64,000 nt of DNA from Bradyrhizobium ivorense (GCF_900696085.1 NZ_CAADFC020000033.1:310001-374000), one strand, 5' to 3'. Shown: positions 26,633 to 35,306, counted from the first letter of the stretch. Notes: generated from the letters alone by a model not told the origin. Numbers and translations: made by a program.

Positions 26633-26718
26633 GTAGCCCGGATGGAGCGAAGCGCAATCCGGGGACAGCGTGCCACGCGTCCAGAATCCCGGATTTCGCT
26701 TCGCTTCATCCGGGCTAC
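26633..26718. repeat. Family C palindromic repeat, copy 2
   Basis: GTAGCCCGGATGGAGCG at the left and CGCTTCATCCGGGCTAC at the right form the inverted ends of an 86-base unit between the receptor gene and the converging EthD gene. Confidence 0.9.
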
Positions 26719-26727
26719 GAAGCGTGA

Positions 26728-27045
26728 TCAGTGGCCGACGACGACTTCGCTGATCTGGATTACCGGTTGCTGATCGGTGTAGTTCGGGATGTCGGCCAGG
26801 ATTTCCTTGCCATGCTGCCCCATACCGGCCGCAAACGCCTCGACCGTGTCGCAGAAGATGTGGCACATCCCGACATAGGTCGCGGGTGCGCCCGGCGCGC
26901 CGCCGGCAAGACCCTTGTCGATCGTGTAGTATTTGCAGGCATCGCCCAGCCGCGCCTTCACCAGCGGCATGTGCTTGTCGCGATAATAGTCGTGATCGAA
27001 GCGCGCGCCGGGGTTGTTCGGATACATCACACTGACCTTGATCAT
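26728..27045 (-). CDS. EthD family protein
   Basis: A 105-residue protein of the EthD/dimeric alpha-beta barrel type: IKVSVMYPNNPGARFDHDYYRDKHMPLVKA is the usual N-terminal segment with the conserved HMPL, and GMCHIFCDTVEAF is the second half. EthD proteins are linked to ether degradation in actinobacteria, but most homologues have no known role. The start at MIKVSVMY has GGGAGAG eight bases upstream; a more distal ATG is at 27069. Confidence 0.88.
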   Translation of the reverse strand: MIKVSVMYPNNPGARFDHDYYRDKHMPLVKARLGDACKYYTIDKGLAGGAPGAPATYVGMCHIFCDTVEAFAAGMGQHGKEILADIPNYTDQQPVIQISEVVVGH

Positions 27046-27158
27046 GGCGCACACTCTCCCTGTTGACATGAATTGCGCCGGTCTGGTCCCGGCGCTTCGC
27101 TCAACTGTGCGTCAGATCGTGCAACGGCGCAACCGTTCCGGCGGCGCTCGCGTGCAGG

Positions 27159-27671
27159 TCAGATCGCCTTGCTCCAATCCGGCTGGATCGGCCCGGAGAC
27201 GCCCTCGAAGGCGCCATCGGCCAGTTCCATGACGAGCAGACGACTGGGATCGACCGGGCCCGGCATGGTGACCTGCCCCTTCGGAATCAGCTTGAAGCCG
27301 ACGCGCGAATAGTAGGGCTCGTCGCCGACCAGTACGATCAGCCGGTGGCCCTTGGCGCGGGCGCCGGCGATCGCACGCTCGAGCAGCGCGCGGCCGACGC
27401 CGCGGCTGCGGAACGGCGGCTCGACGGTCAGCGGCCCCAGCATCAGGGCCGGCGTCTCGCCGATCAGGATCGGCAGCTGGCGCACCGAGCCGACCAACAG
27501 CGTGCCGATCCGTGCCGTGAAGGAGACATCGAGCAGATGATCGACATGCTCGCGCAGCCGGTAGGCGCTGAGCACGAAGCGGCCGGGCCCGAAGGTGCGC
27601 TCGTGCAGGCGCTCGATCGCCTGGGCGTCTTTCGGGGTCTCGGGCAGGATGGCCAGGGACAGTTCAGTCAT
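27159..27671 (-). CDS. GNAT family N-acetyltransferase
   Basis: A 170-residue GNAT acetyltransferase. The acetyl-CoA loop is RSRGVGRALLERAI (about residues 88-101), after the beta-4 strand LMLGPLTVEPPF. The sequence LIVLVGDEPYYSRVGF matches the small YhbS-like subgroup. The acceptor substrate is unknown. It lies between the EthD gene and a NUDIX gene, all on the minus strand with gaps of 113 and 39 nt. Confidence 0.92.
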   Translation of the reverse strand: MTELSLAILPETPKDAQAIERLHERTFGPGRFVLSAYRLREHVDHLLDVSFTARIGTLLVGSVRQLPILIGETPALMLGPLTVEPPFRSRGVGRALLERAIAGARAKGHRLIVLVGDEPYYSRVGFKLIPKGQVTMPGPVDPSRLLVMELADGAFEGVSGPIQPDWSKAI

Positions 27672-27710
27672 GATGGAGCGCGGGATAGCATCTGATGCGT
27701 GCGGGGTCCA

Positions 27711-28199
27711 TCACCGCCACGTCTCGGTGGGCGGCCTGCCGTCGAGCACCTCGGCGATCCGCAGCCGCGTGCCGGGGGTGGTGTCGTCGGGCAGATCAGC
27801 CGGATCGAAGAAGCCGCAGGCCACGATCTCGTGGTTCGGCTCCGGCAGCCGGTCCTGGCGGTAGTTCCTGATCACATAGACCACGACATGGTCGCGGCGC
27901 GAGACGTGGCTGTTGTAGAAGACGCCGTGCAGCACCGGCTCGCCGACCAGTTCGATCCGGCCCTCCTCGACCAGCTCGCGGCGCAGCGACTCCAAAATGC
28001 TCTCGCCGACCTCGACGCCGCCGCCCGGCAGATACCAGCCATGGACATAGCTGTGCTTGACCAGAAACACCTTGTTGTCGGCGTCGAGCACCACGGCGCG
28101 GACGCCGAGCGTCATGCTGCGGACCAGCCGCCAGTAGAAATGGAAAATCCACCTGATCTGCGGCTCGAAGCGCTTGCGCAATTCCAGCAGGAGCGTCAC
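27711..28199 (-). CDS. NUDIX hydrolase
   Basis: A 162-residue NUDIX protein. The box runs from Gly60 through GESILESLRRELVEEG, with the REXXEE metal-binding core intact and the following Gly replaced by Arg. An N-terminal basic/aromatic stretch (LRKRFEPQIRWIFHFYWRLVRS) may associate with membranes. The GTG start at 28199 has GAGGG upstream; the longer frame to 28274 lacks support. Substrate is unknown. Confidence 0.88.
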   Translation of the reverse strand: MTLLLELRKRFEPQIRWIFHFYWRLVRSMTLGVRAVVLDADNKVFLVKHSYVHGWYLPGGGVEVGESILESLRRELVEEGRIELVGEPVLHGVFYNSHVSRRDHVVVYVIRNYRQDRLPEPNHEIVACGFFDPADLPDDTTPGTRLRIAEVLDGRPPTETWR

Positions 28200-28324
28200 T
28201 GAACCCTCATGCGTTTGATCCTTGCGCGGATGCCCGCGGCTTGCCAATACAGAGGCGGATTTTCGGGATAGCACATGACCGGTTGCCGGCCACTCGTCAC
28301 GGAAAGTTCACACGGAAGCGAATG

Positions 28325-29212
28325 ATGGCGGCGTTCCGGCTGGCGCATCTGTCCGACCCGCATCTGCCGCCATTGCCGGCGGCGCGGCTGCGCGATCTCG
28401 CCGGCAAGCGCGCCTTCGGCTACCTCAACTGGACCCGCAACCGCCACAAGTACCACCGCCGCGACGTGCTCGACACGCTGGTGGCCGACATGCAGGCGCA
28501 GCAGCCGGACCATGTCGCCGTCACCGGCGATCTTGTCAACCTCGCGCTGGAAGGCGAGTTCAATCCGGCCCGGCAATGGCTGGAGGGCGTCGGCCCGCCC
28601 GCAGACGTCACCGTGGTCCCCGGCAATCATGACGCCTATGTGCGCGCGACGCGGCACCGCTTCGTCGCCATGTTCGGCGACTATCTGCGCGGCGACGCCG
28701 ATGGCGCGGCGACGCATTTTCCGTTCGTGCGCCGGCGCGGGCCGATGGCGCTGATCGGGGTCTCCTCGGCAGTGCCGACGCCGCCGCTGATGGCGACCGG
28801 CTGGCTCGGCCATGCCCAGCTCGGCGAGCTGGACAAGATCCTGGCGCAGCTGTCCCGCGAGGACGCCTTCCGCGTGCTGCTGGTGCATCACCCGCTGCAC
28901 TCCGACGGCCGCGCCAAGCGGCTGACCGATGCGCACCAGCTGCTCGCGCTGCTCAAGCGGCACGGCGTCGAGCTGGTGCTGCACGGCCACGACCACATCC
29001 ATTCGACGATGTGGTTCGACGGCCCCGAGCGCAAGATCCCGGCGATCGGCGTGCCGTCGGCGTCGGCGCTGCCGCGCAAGCATTATCCGGCCGCGGCCTA
29101 CAATCTGTTTTCGATCGAGCGCGACGGCAATGGCTGGCGCTGCGAGCACACCGTGCGCGGATTTGATTCTCACGACGGCATCCGCGAGCTGCAGCAGATG
29201 CGGCTGTGCTGA
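28325..29212 (+). CDS. Metallophosphoesterase
   Basis: A 295-residue calcineurin-like phosphoesterase. All metal motifs are visible: LSDPHL (Asp11, His13), VAVTGDLVN, VVPGNHDAY, LVHHPLH and LHGHDHIH. The start is set at the second of two adjacent ATGs because GGAAG lies six bases upstream of it. It resembles the bacterial phosphodiesterase branch related to YfcE/CpdA but cannot be assigned a substrate. It is divergent from the NUDIX gene. Confidence 0.92.
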   Translation: MAAFRLAHLSDPHLPPLPAARLRDLAGKRAFGYLNWTRNRHKYHRRDVLDTLVADMQAQQPDHVAVTGDLVNLALEGEFNPARQWLEGVGPPADVTVVPGNHDAYVRATRHRFVAMFGDYLRGDADGAATHFPFVRRRGPMALIGVSSAVPTPPLMATGWLGHAQLGELDKILAQLSREDAFRVLLVHHPLHSDGRAKRLTDAHQLLALLKRHGVELVLHGHDHIHSTMWFDGPERKIPAIGVPSASALPRKHYPAAAYNLFSIERDGNGWRCEHTVRGFDSHDGIRELQQMRLC

Positions 29213-29238
29213 ATGCGACGGCTGCTCCGGAGCATGCG

Positions 29239-29982
29239 CTAGTCGCCGCCCCCACCGCCGCAGCCACCTCCGCCATCACCGCCGCCGCCGTCGCCGCCAC
29301 CGTCTCCGCTGCCACCATCACCGCCGCTGCCATCGCTGCCGCCGCTGTCACCGAAGCCGGCCGACGAGCCGTCGATCGACGAGTCGGCGAAATCGCCGCC
29401 GCAATAGGGACTGCTGCCGCCGGCGCCGCTGCGACGCAGCGCCTCGCAGTCGGGGTGATAGACAAAGCCGTTCGGGATGTTCAGCTTGGCGTCGAGCGCG
29501 AACAGCAGCGGCAGCCGGGTTGGCCGCACAGGATCGAGGTTCTCGTATTTGCAGCAGTACCACCACACCCGGCGCAGTCCCTCATTGCTCCGCCGCCGCT
29601 CCTTCACCAGCACCACCGCGGGCGTGTGATGCAGGAAGCTGCCGAAGGCGCGGCGGCAGAACGCATCATATTCGCGGGTGTAGAGGATGAATTCGTGCCA
29701 GAGGTCGTCAGCGGCCTGCGAGGGCATCGAGACGTAGCGCTTGCCGCTCATGAGGTAGGCAAGGAAGAACTGGCGCAGGCCGCGCGAGACCAGCGCGCTG
29801 TCCTTGCGGGTGAAACCCGGATGGCGCTTCTCGAGCCGGGCAAGCAGCCCCTGCGGCAGGGTGAAGGTGCGGATGAATTCGGCGCGCCGCAGCGTCTGCC
29901 ACTTGCCGAACAGCACGGCGCTGCCGATCACCGCGGCGGCCGCCACCACGCCCATCAACGCCGACACCGGTGTTACGACCAC
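29239..29982 (-). CDS. Glycine-rich-domain (GRDP-like) membrane protein
   Basis: A 247-residue protein. A membrane helix lies at about residues 7-25, followed by the segment MPSQAADDLWHEFILYTREYDAFCRRAFGSFLHH, which matches the bacterial and plant glycine-rich-domain family (WHxFILxTxxYxxFC with a following HH). The last 45 residues are a Gly/Asp/Ser-rich run without charge patterning. The function is not known. It is followed, in the opposite direction of transcription order, by a companion membrane-protein gene 24 nt upstream (30007-30585), so the two are probably an operon. Confidence 0.82.
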   Translation of the reverse strand: MVVTPVSALMGVVAAAAVIGSAVLFGKWQTLRRAEFIRTFTLPQGLLARLEKRHPGFTRKDSALVSRGLRQFFLAYLMSGKRYVSMPSQAADDLWHEFILYTREYDAFCRRAFGSFLHHTPAVVLVKERRRSNEGLRRVWWYCCKYENLDPVRPTRLPLLFALDAKLNIPNGFVYHPDCEALRRSGAGGSSPYCGGDFADSSIDGSSAGFGDSGGSDGSGGDGGSGDGGGDGGGGDGGGGCGGGGGD

Positions 29983-30006
29983 GATGCCCCCCGCCGCATC
30001 GGCGGC

Positions 30007-30585
30007 TTAAAGATTTCTCAGACTGGCAAACAGCGCGAGACCGAACAGCGCCACCGCGCCCATCAGGAAGCCGAACACGAACATGCCGAAGCCGCCGCGG
30101 CGCCGCGGCGTCGCCACCAGAACCGGCGGCGGCGGCCCGAGCGGCTCGACGGCGGGCAGCGGGGTCGCCACCATCGCATGCTCGCGCTCGATCATCCGGC
30201 GCGCGACATAATCGGTGACGGCGTCGACCATCACGGAGGCGTCGTGCGATTCGGCGAGCACGATGCGGCCGAACCGCGTGTCCTGCACGAAACGGTAGAT
30301 GCGCTTGTCGCGGCCCATCAGCACGTGCGCGACGACGTCGATCCACAGCCGCGGCGTCTCGCCCTGGCTGATGCCGCGGTCGAACAGGTCGACCTTCTCC
30401 GGCACCTGGGCAAACAGCGGATCCAGCGCCTCGTTGAGGATCTCGAGCCGCGCCACCTCGGCATCGCGCAACTCGACCACGACGCCGGTGCGGTCGGCGG
30501 CCTCGATCCGGGCCCGCCGCAGCGCCTCGCGCAGCGTCGGCCGCAATTCGCGGGCCTCACTGCCGGTGTTCTGCGGATCGGACAT
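30007..30585 (-). CDS. Conserved hypothetical C-tail-anchored protein
   Basis: A 192-residue protein not recognised by name. It is mainly soluble, with a Pro-rich linker at about residues 145-160 and one hydrophobic helix at about residues 168-187 close to the C-terminus, so it is probably anchored to the inner membrane facing the cytoplasm. It lies 24 nt upstream of the glycine-rich-domain gene on the same strand. Confidence 0.7.
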   Translation of the reverse strand: MSDPQNTGSEARELRPTLREALRRARIEAADRTGVVVELRDAEVARLEILNEALDPLFAQVPEKVDLFDRGISQGETPRLWIDVVAHVLMGRDKRIYRFVQDTRFGRIVLAESHDASVMVDAVTDYVARRMIEREHAMVATPLPAVEPLGPPPPVLVATPRRRGGFGMFVFGFLMGAVALFGLALFASLRNL

Positions 30586-30715
30586 CGCTGGCGGCCTCAG
30601 GTTGCGGTTTTCCCTGCCGTTAACCTATCAGCAACCATGACGTCCGCAAAGGCGGTTGGTTCCCAAGGGGTTGCGCGGCCACTTATCCCCAGCGCAAAAA
30701 CGCCGAAACGTTGTT

Positions 30716-30758
30716 CCAAAAACGGACGACCCCACCCGGATGAAACCGGATGGGGCCG
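30716..30758 (-). terminator. Probable terminator of aceA-DUF4170
   Basis: On the minus strand GGCCCCATCCGG, a TTTCAT loop and CCGGGTGGGGTC form a 12-bp stem with GU pairs, followed by CGTCCG and TTTTTGG. It lies about 125 bases beyond the DUF4170 stop codon. Confidence 0.6.
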
Positions 30759-30821
30759 CCGTCCTTGGACGTTTCTTGATCCGATCGTGATGCTTTTCGC
30801 ATCACGATCTATCTCTTGTTT

Positions 30822-30870
30822 GAGCATGATCCTTTCGGAAAACCGGTTCCCACTTTTCCGGATCATGCTC
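30822..30870. repeat. Family F palindromic repeat, copy 1
   Basis: GAGCATGATC and GATCATGCTC are perfect inverted ends, with inner pieces CGGAAAACCGG and TTTTCCG. A second copy is at 56943-56990. It lies between the terminator-like hairpin and the DUF4170 stop. Confidence 0.9.
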
Positions 30871-30883
30871 GAAGGCAACTGTC

Positions 30884-31093
30884 TCAGGCCGAGACGCGCG
30901 ACGGCTCCTCGACGATGGAGAAGCGGACGCCGGCCTTGTGGCGGTTCTCTTCAGAGACCTCGCGCCAGCAGTCCTCGGCTTCCTTGCGGGTCTTGAACGG
31001 GCCTTTGACCTGGGCCGAGCCTTCCACGAGCTTGTGGAAGTTCATCGAGCCGAACTCACCGCCGATCACCCAGAAATTGCTGCCTTTGGTCAT
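30884..31093 (-). CDS. DUF4170 protein
   Basis: A 69-residue protein of the alphaproteobacterial DUF4170 family: FWVIGGEFGSMNFHKLVEGS and the segment GPFKTRKEAEDCWREVSEENRHKAGVRFSIVEE. The pattern is like a small SPOR/EthD-sized domain that adjusts to side-chain crowding, but no function is established. The start MTKGSNF has CAGGAGAC upstream. It lies 48 nt after aceA and is probably expressed with it. Confidence 0.85.
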   Translation of the reverse strand: MTKGSNFWVIGGEFGSMNFHKLVEGSAQVKGPFKTRKEAEDCWREVSEENRHKAGVRFSIVEEPSRVSA

Positions 31094-31141
31094 TGTCAGT
31101 CTCCTGTTGCCGGCTGACCTCACTCAGCCGCCTGAAAAAAG

Positions 31142-32779
31142 TTAGCCGAACTGGTTCATCGTGTTGTGGGCGCCGCCCGCCTTCAGCGCGGCCTCGCCGG
31201 CGAAGTATTCCTTGTGATCGTCGCCGATGTCGGAGCCCGCCATGTTCTGATGCTTGACGCAGGCGATGCCCTGACGGATCTCCTGACGCTGCACGTTCTT
31301 CACATAGCCGAGCATGCCCTGCTCGCCGAAATACTCCCGCGCCAGGTTGTCGGTCGACAGCGCAGCCGTGTGGTAGGTCGGCAGCGTGATCAGGTGGTGG
31401 AAGATGCCGGCGCGCTTGGCCGAATCCGCCTGGAAGGTCCGGATGCGCTCGTCGGCTTCGATCGCCAGCGGCGTCTCGTCGTATTCCGGCTTCATCAGGT
31501 CGGCGCGGTTGTACTGGCTGACATCCTTGCCGGCTTCCTTCATCGCGTCGTAGACCTGCCAACGGAAGTTGAGCGTCCAGTTGAACGACGGCGAGTTGTT
31601 GTAGGCGAGCTTGGCGTTCGGCACGACCTTGCGGATGCGGTCGACCATCGAGGCGATCTGCTCGATATGCGGCTTCTCGGTCTCGATCCACAGGAGGTCG
31701 GCGCCGTTCTGCAGCGAGGTGATGCAATCGAGCACGCAGCGATCCGCGCCCGTGCCGGGACGGAACTGGTACAGGTTGCTGGCCAGCCGCTTCGGACGCA
31801 TCATCTTGCCATTCTGGTTGATGATCACGTCGCCGTTGCGGGCGTTCTCCGGCGTCACTTCCTCGCAATCGAGGAAGCTGTTGTACTGATCACCGATGTC
31901 GCCCGGCTTGTGGCTGACCGCGATCTGCTGGGTGAGGCCGGCGCCGAGCGAGTCGGTGCGGGTCACGACGATGCCGTCTTCGACGCCGAGCTCGAGGAAG
32001 GCGTGGCGGCAGGCGCGGATCTTCGCCAGGAAGACCTCGTGCGGCACCGTCACCTTGCCATCCTGGTGGCCGCACTGCTTCTCGTCGGACACCTGGTTCT
32101 CGATCTGCAGCGCGCACGCGCCCGCCTCGATCATCTTCTTGGCGAGCAGGTAGGTCGCCTCGGCATTGCCGAAGCCGGCGTCGATGTCGGCGATCACCGG
32201 CACGACGTGGGTCTGGAAGCTGTCGATCTTCTCGATCAGCGCCTTCTCCTTGGCCTGGTCGCCGGCCTTGCGGGCGGCGTCGAGCGCGCGGAAGATGTCG
32301 TTGAGCTCGCGGGAGTCGGCCTGCCGCAGGAAGGTATAAAGCTCCTCGATCAGCGCCGGCACCGAGGTCTTCTCGTGCATCGACTGATCCGGCAGCGGCC
32401 CGAACTCGGAGCGCAGCGCGGCGATCATCCAGCCGGACAGATACAGATAGCGGCGATCGGTCTTGCCAAAATGCTTCTTGACCGAGATCAGCTTCTGCTG
32501 CGCGATGAAGCCGTGCCAGCAGCCCAGCGACTGGGTGTACTTGGTCGGATCGGCATCATAGGCCGCCATGTCGGCGCGCATCAGCGCCGCGGTGTAGCGG
32601 GCGACATCGAGGCCGGTCTTGAAGCGGTTCTGCAGCCGCATCCGCGCCACGGCTTCGGCAGTGACGCCATTCCACGTCGGCTGGGTCTCGAGCAGCGCCT
32701 TGGCGGCTTCGACCTCTTTCAGATAGGACGCCGGTCCCTGCAGTGCCCGGTCGCTGAGTCCGCGTGGCTGGTAATTCAT
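31142..32779 (-). CDS. aceA: Isocitrate lyase
   Basis: A 545-residue isocitrate lyase, the first enzyme of the glyoxylate shunt, splitting isocitrate into glyoxylate and succinate. The catalytic loop is KQCGHQDGKVTVP with the essential Cys, and VIADIDAGFGNAEATYLLAKK holds the metal-binding Asp residues. It is longer than the 430-residue E. coli enzyme, fitting the extended form common in rhizobia. The start MNYQPRG is supported by GGAAGGATC; an in-frame ATG at 32803 is less likely. It is divergent from an ScfR-type regulator. Confidence 0.96.
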   Translation of the reverse strand: MNYQPRGLSDRALQGPASYLKEVEAAKALLETQPTWNGVTAEAVARMRLQNRFKTGLDVARYTAALMRADMAAYDADPTKYTQSLGCWHGFIAQQKLISVKKHFGKTDRRYLYLSGWMIAALRSEFGPLPDQSMHEKTSVPALIEELYTFLRQADSRELNDIFRALDAARKAGDQAKEKALIEKIDSFQTHVVPVIADIDAGFGNAEATYLLAKKMIEAGACALQIENQVSDEKQCGHQDGKVTVPHEVFLAKIRACRHAFLELGVEDGIVVTRTDSLGAGLTQQIAVSHKPGDIGDQYNSFLDCEEVTPENARNGDVIINQNGKMMRPKRLASNLYQFRPGTGADRCVLDCITSLQNGADLLWIETEKPHIEQIASMVDRIRKVVPNAKLAYNNSPSFNWTLNFRWQVYDAMKEAGKDVSQYNRADLMKPEYDETPLAIEADERIRTFQADSAKRAGIFHHLITLPTYHTAALSTDNLAREYFGEQGMLGYVKNVQRQEIRQGIACVKHQNMAGSDIGDDHKEYFAGEAALKAGGAHNTMNQFG

Positions 32780-32893
32780 GTGCTTGATCCTTCCGATCGA
32801 CATTCTTGACAGTGCGTTGCGAAATGCGTGTCGGGAGATAAACGCGAGAAAACCAAATACGTATAGATGCCTTGTTTTTTATTGGTGATGTCA

Positions 32894-32939
32894 TGTAACA
32901 TATGCACTTGTAACAAATGTTGATTTGTAAATTTTGTCA
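32894..32939. promoter_or_regulatory. Repeated TGTAA motifs between aceA and regulator
   Basis: TGTAA occurs at 32894, 32909 and 32926, and TGTCA at 32935, in an AT-rich island within GC-rich DNA between two divergent genes. These could be operator half-sites for the adjacent ScfR/RamB-type regulator, whose known relatives bind TTTGCAAA-like sites. The pattern here is only suggestive. Confidence 0.4.
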
Positions 32940-32989
32940 CATATAGGTCAGGAAGACTGCCATGGTTCGTGGTTCTGGAGGCGGTTTCT

Positions 32990-33146
32990 CTTCGCCTTTC
33001 CCCGCGCGCGGGGAGAGGCCGACGCGCGCCGAGCGATGCGAAGCATCGTCGGAAGCGCGGCGGGTGAGGGGGACTCTCCGCGAGTCCCGCCGTGGAGAGA
33101 GCCCCTCGCCCCAACCCTCTCCCCGTAAGAACGGGGAGAGGGAGAG
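32990..33146. repeat. Family A palindromic repeat, copy 2
   Basis: CCCCGCGCGCGGGGAGAGGC at the left and ACCCTCTCCCCGTAAGAACG at the right, with GCGATGCGAAGCATCG and GGGTGAGGGGGACTCTCCGC inside. It ends about 18 bases before the ATG of the regulator gene, so it lies in the likely 5' untranslated region. Confidence 0.88.
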
Positions 33147-33163
33147 CACCTCGGGAGTTCCCC

Positions 33164-34606
33164 ATGCCCGCTGAGTCCGGAAAAAAGCTCTTCGTCGGGC
33201 CGCGGTTCCGGCGGATCCGCCAGCAGCTCGGGTTGTCGCAGACCCAGATTGCCGAGGGGCTCGGCATCTCGCCGTCCTACGTCAATCTGATCGAGCGCAA
33301 CCAGCGCCCGGTGACGGCGCAGATCCTGCTGCGGCTGGCCGAGACCTACGATCTCGACCTGCGCGACCTTGCCACCGCCGACGAGGACCGCTTCTTCGCG
33401 GAACTGAACGAGATCTTCTCCGATCCGCTGTTCCGCCAGATCGACCTGCCGAAGCAGGAACTGCGCGACCTCGCCGAGCTCTGCCCCGGCGTCACCCACG
33501 CGCTGCAACGGCTCTACGCCGCCTACACCGAGGCGCGCCGCGGCGAAACGCTGGTGGCGGCGCAGATGGCCGACCGCGAGGGCACCCAGTTCGAGGCCAA
33601 CCCGATCGAGCGGGTGCGCGATCTGATCGAAGCCAATCGCAACTACTTTCCCGAGCTCGATACCGCGGCGGAAAATTTGCGCGACGAGCTCAACGTGCCG
33701 GCCGAGGGGCTTTACGCTGCGCTTGCCACGCGCTTGCGGGAGAAGCATTCGATCGTCACCCGGGTGATGCCGGTCGACGTGATGCGCGAGACGCTGCGCC
33801 GCTTCGACCGCCACCGCCGGCAGCTGTTGATCTCGGAGCTGGTCGACAGTTCCGGCCGCAGCTTTCAGCTCGCGCTGCAGATCGGCTTTGCCGAATGCGG
33901 CGCCAGCATCGATGCCATCGTCGGCCGCGCCGGCCCGCTTGACGACACCGCGCGCAGGCTGTACCGCATCACGCTCGCGAATTATTTCGCGGCGGCCGTG
34001 ATGATGCCCTACCAGGCATTTCATTCCGCCGCCGAGGCGCTGAGCTACGACGTGCACGTGCTGGCGCAGCGCTTCAACGCCGGCTTCGAGCAGGTCTGTC
34101 ACCGCCTCACCACCTTGCAGCGGCCGAACGCGCGCGGCGTGCCGTTCTTCATGCTGCGCGTCGACAATGCCGGCAACGTCTCCAAGCGGTTTTCGTCCGG
34201 CACCTTCCCGTTCTCGAAATTCGGCGGCACCTGCCCGCTCTGGAACGTGCACTCGACCTTCGACATGCCCGACCGCCTGCTCAGCCAGGTGATCGAATTG
34301 CCCGACGGCACGCGCTATTTCTCGATCGCGCAGATGGTGCGCCGCCCCGTGGCGCCCTACCCGCAGCCGCAGCCGCGCTTTGCGATCGGTCTGGGCTGCG
34401 AAATCCGCCATGCATCGAAGCTCGTCTATGCCACCGGCATGGATCTGGAGAAGGCCGAGGGCACCCCGATCGGCGTCAACTGCCGGCTCTGCGAGCGCGA
34501 AAACTGCAGCCAGCGCGCCGAGCCGCCGATCACGCGCAGCCTGATTCTCGACGAGACTACGCGGCGGGTGAGCTCGTTCGCGTTCTCGAATGCGCGGGAG
34601 TTGTAA
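33164..34606 (+). CDS. ScfR/RamB-type XRE regulator
   Basis: A 480-residue short-chain fatty-acyl regulator. It has an N-terminal HTH-XRE domain (about residues 12-68, with LGLSQTQIAEGLGISPSYVNLIERNQRPV), a central ImmA/IrrE-like (DUF955) region and a C-terminal DUF2083 domain with four conserved cysteines (TCPLW, then CRLCERENC). Relatives such as RamB control isocitrate lyase and methylcitrate-cycle genes in response to acyl-CoA. The adjacency to divergent aceA supports control of the glyoxylate shunt. The start MPAESGKK has GGGAG upstream; the frame upstream is repeat DNA. Confidence 0.92.
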   Translation: MPAESGKKLFVGPRFRRIRQQLGLSQTQIAEGLGISPSYVNLIERNQRPVTAQILLRLAETYDLDLRDLATADEDRFFAELNEIFSDPLFRQIDLPKQELRDLAELCPGVTHALQRLYAAYTEARRGETLVAAQMADREGTQFEANPIERVRDLIEANRNYFPELDTAAENLRDELNVPAEGLYAALATRLREKHSIVTRVMPVDVMRETLRRFDRHRRQLLISELVDSSGRSFQLALQIGFAECGASIDAIVGRAGPLDDTARRLYRITLANYFAAAVMMPYQAFHSAAEALSYDVHVLAQRFNAGFEQVCHRLTTLQRPNARGVPFFMLRVDNAGNVSKRFSSGTFPFSKFGGTCPLWNVHSTFDMPDRLLSQVIELPDGTRYFSIAQMVRRPVAPYPQPQPRFAIGLGCEIRHASKLVYATGMDLEKAEGTPIGVNCRLCERENCSQRAEPPITRSLILDETTRRVSSFAFSNAREL

Positions 34607-34738
34607 CCTGGGTGGGGTGTCTCTCAACACGGGCACCGATCGGGTGGAGAGACCGTCACCCCATCCCGCCCCACGTTTCGCCATGCTCAACGCGAGCCGA
34701 CCCTCCCCCTCCAGGGCCCTCCAGGGCAGGGTCAAGAG

Positions 34739-34993
34739 TCAGTCCACCGCCGCAAACGCCTTGCACCAGCCGTCCTTGCTGATCGCGCCCTCGACCACCT
34801 TGCAGCCGTCGGGCGCGACGAACAGCGTGCACAGGCCGCAGGAATAGATGCCGTTCGGCATGTCCTGATAGTCGGCCTGCGGTTTTGTCATCTTGTCGGA
34901 GGCGGAAGCGGCGCGAAGCAGGAGCGTTGCGGGAAGTCCCACCCCAGCGGCACAAATGAACGCGCGCCGCGAATGATCCTGTCGTTTGGTCAT
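34739..34993 (-). CDS. High-potential iron-sulfur protein (HiPIP)-like, Tat-exported
   Basis: An 84-residue protein beginning MTKRQDHSRRAFICAAG, a twin-arginine-type signal, with cleavage near ASASD. The mature part carries four cysteines in CGLC-N8-C-N12-C arrangement (SCGLCTLFVAPDGCK, then DGWCKAF), the usual 4Fe-4S pattern of HiPIP. HiPIPs are small periplasmic electron carriers. The ATG at 34993 has no strong ribosome binding site, and an upstream GTG is also possible. It stands alone between the regulator gene and a long repeat-rich gap. Confidence 0.85.
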   Translation of the reverse strand: MTKRQDHSRRAFICAAGVGLPATLLLRAASASDKMTKPQADYQDMPNGIYSCGLCTLFVAPDGCKVVEGAISKDGWCKAFAAVD

Positions 34994-35072
34994 GGTGTTC
35001 ACCCCATGCGTCTGCGAAAGCACTGCGAAAGCAGGACGACACCGAATATGCAGCACGCTCCGCTCCATGCCC

Positions 35073-35225
35073 GTCATCCTGAGGTGCGAGCCTTGCAGCG
35101 CAATTGCGCTGCTCGGCGAGCCTCGAAGGATGAATCGGCCACCAGCCGGGCCGTGCATCCTTCGAGGCTCGCCGAAGAGGCTCGCACCTCCAGCGACAAA
35201 GGCGAAGCCTTTGCGCGGGGATGAC
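35073..35225. repeat. Family E palindromic repeat, copy 1
   Basis: GTCATCCTGAGGTGCGAGC starts the unit and GGGGATGAC ends it, with an internal long inverted pair GGCGAGCCTCGAAGGATG / CATCCTTCGAGGCTCGCC. Other copies are at 44153-44257 and 55316-55469. Together with family H it makes up much of the 835-base gap 34994-35828. Confidence 0.88.
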
Positions 35226-35306
35226 GGTGCAGCGATATGCGCTCGCGTTCTCGCGACATGATTTGTCCGAGTTTTGCTCTTCGTTTCGCCCTCTCTTGAT
35301 CAGAGG

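Noticed and set aside
29206..30996. 596-codon plus-strand frame
   Set aside because: Antisense to two minus-strand genes; low-complexity translation and no ribosome binding site.
31166..32809. 547-codon plus-strand frame opposite aceA
   Set aside because: Antisense shadow of isocitrate lyase.
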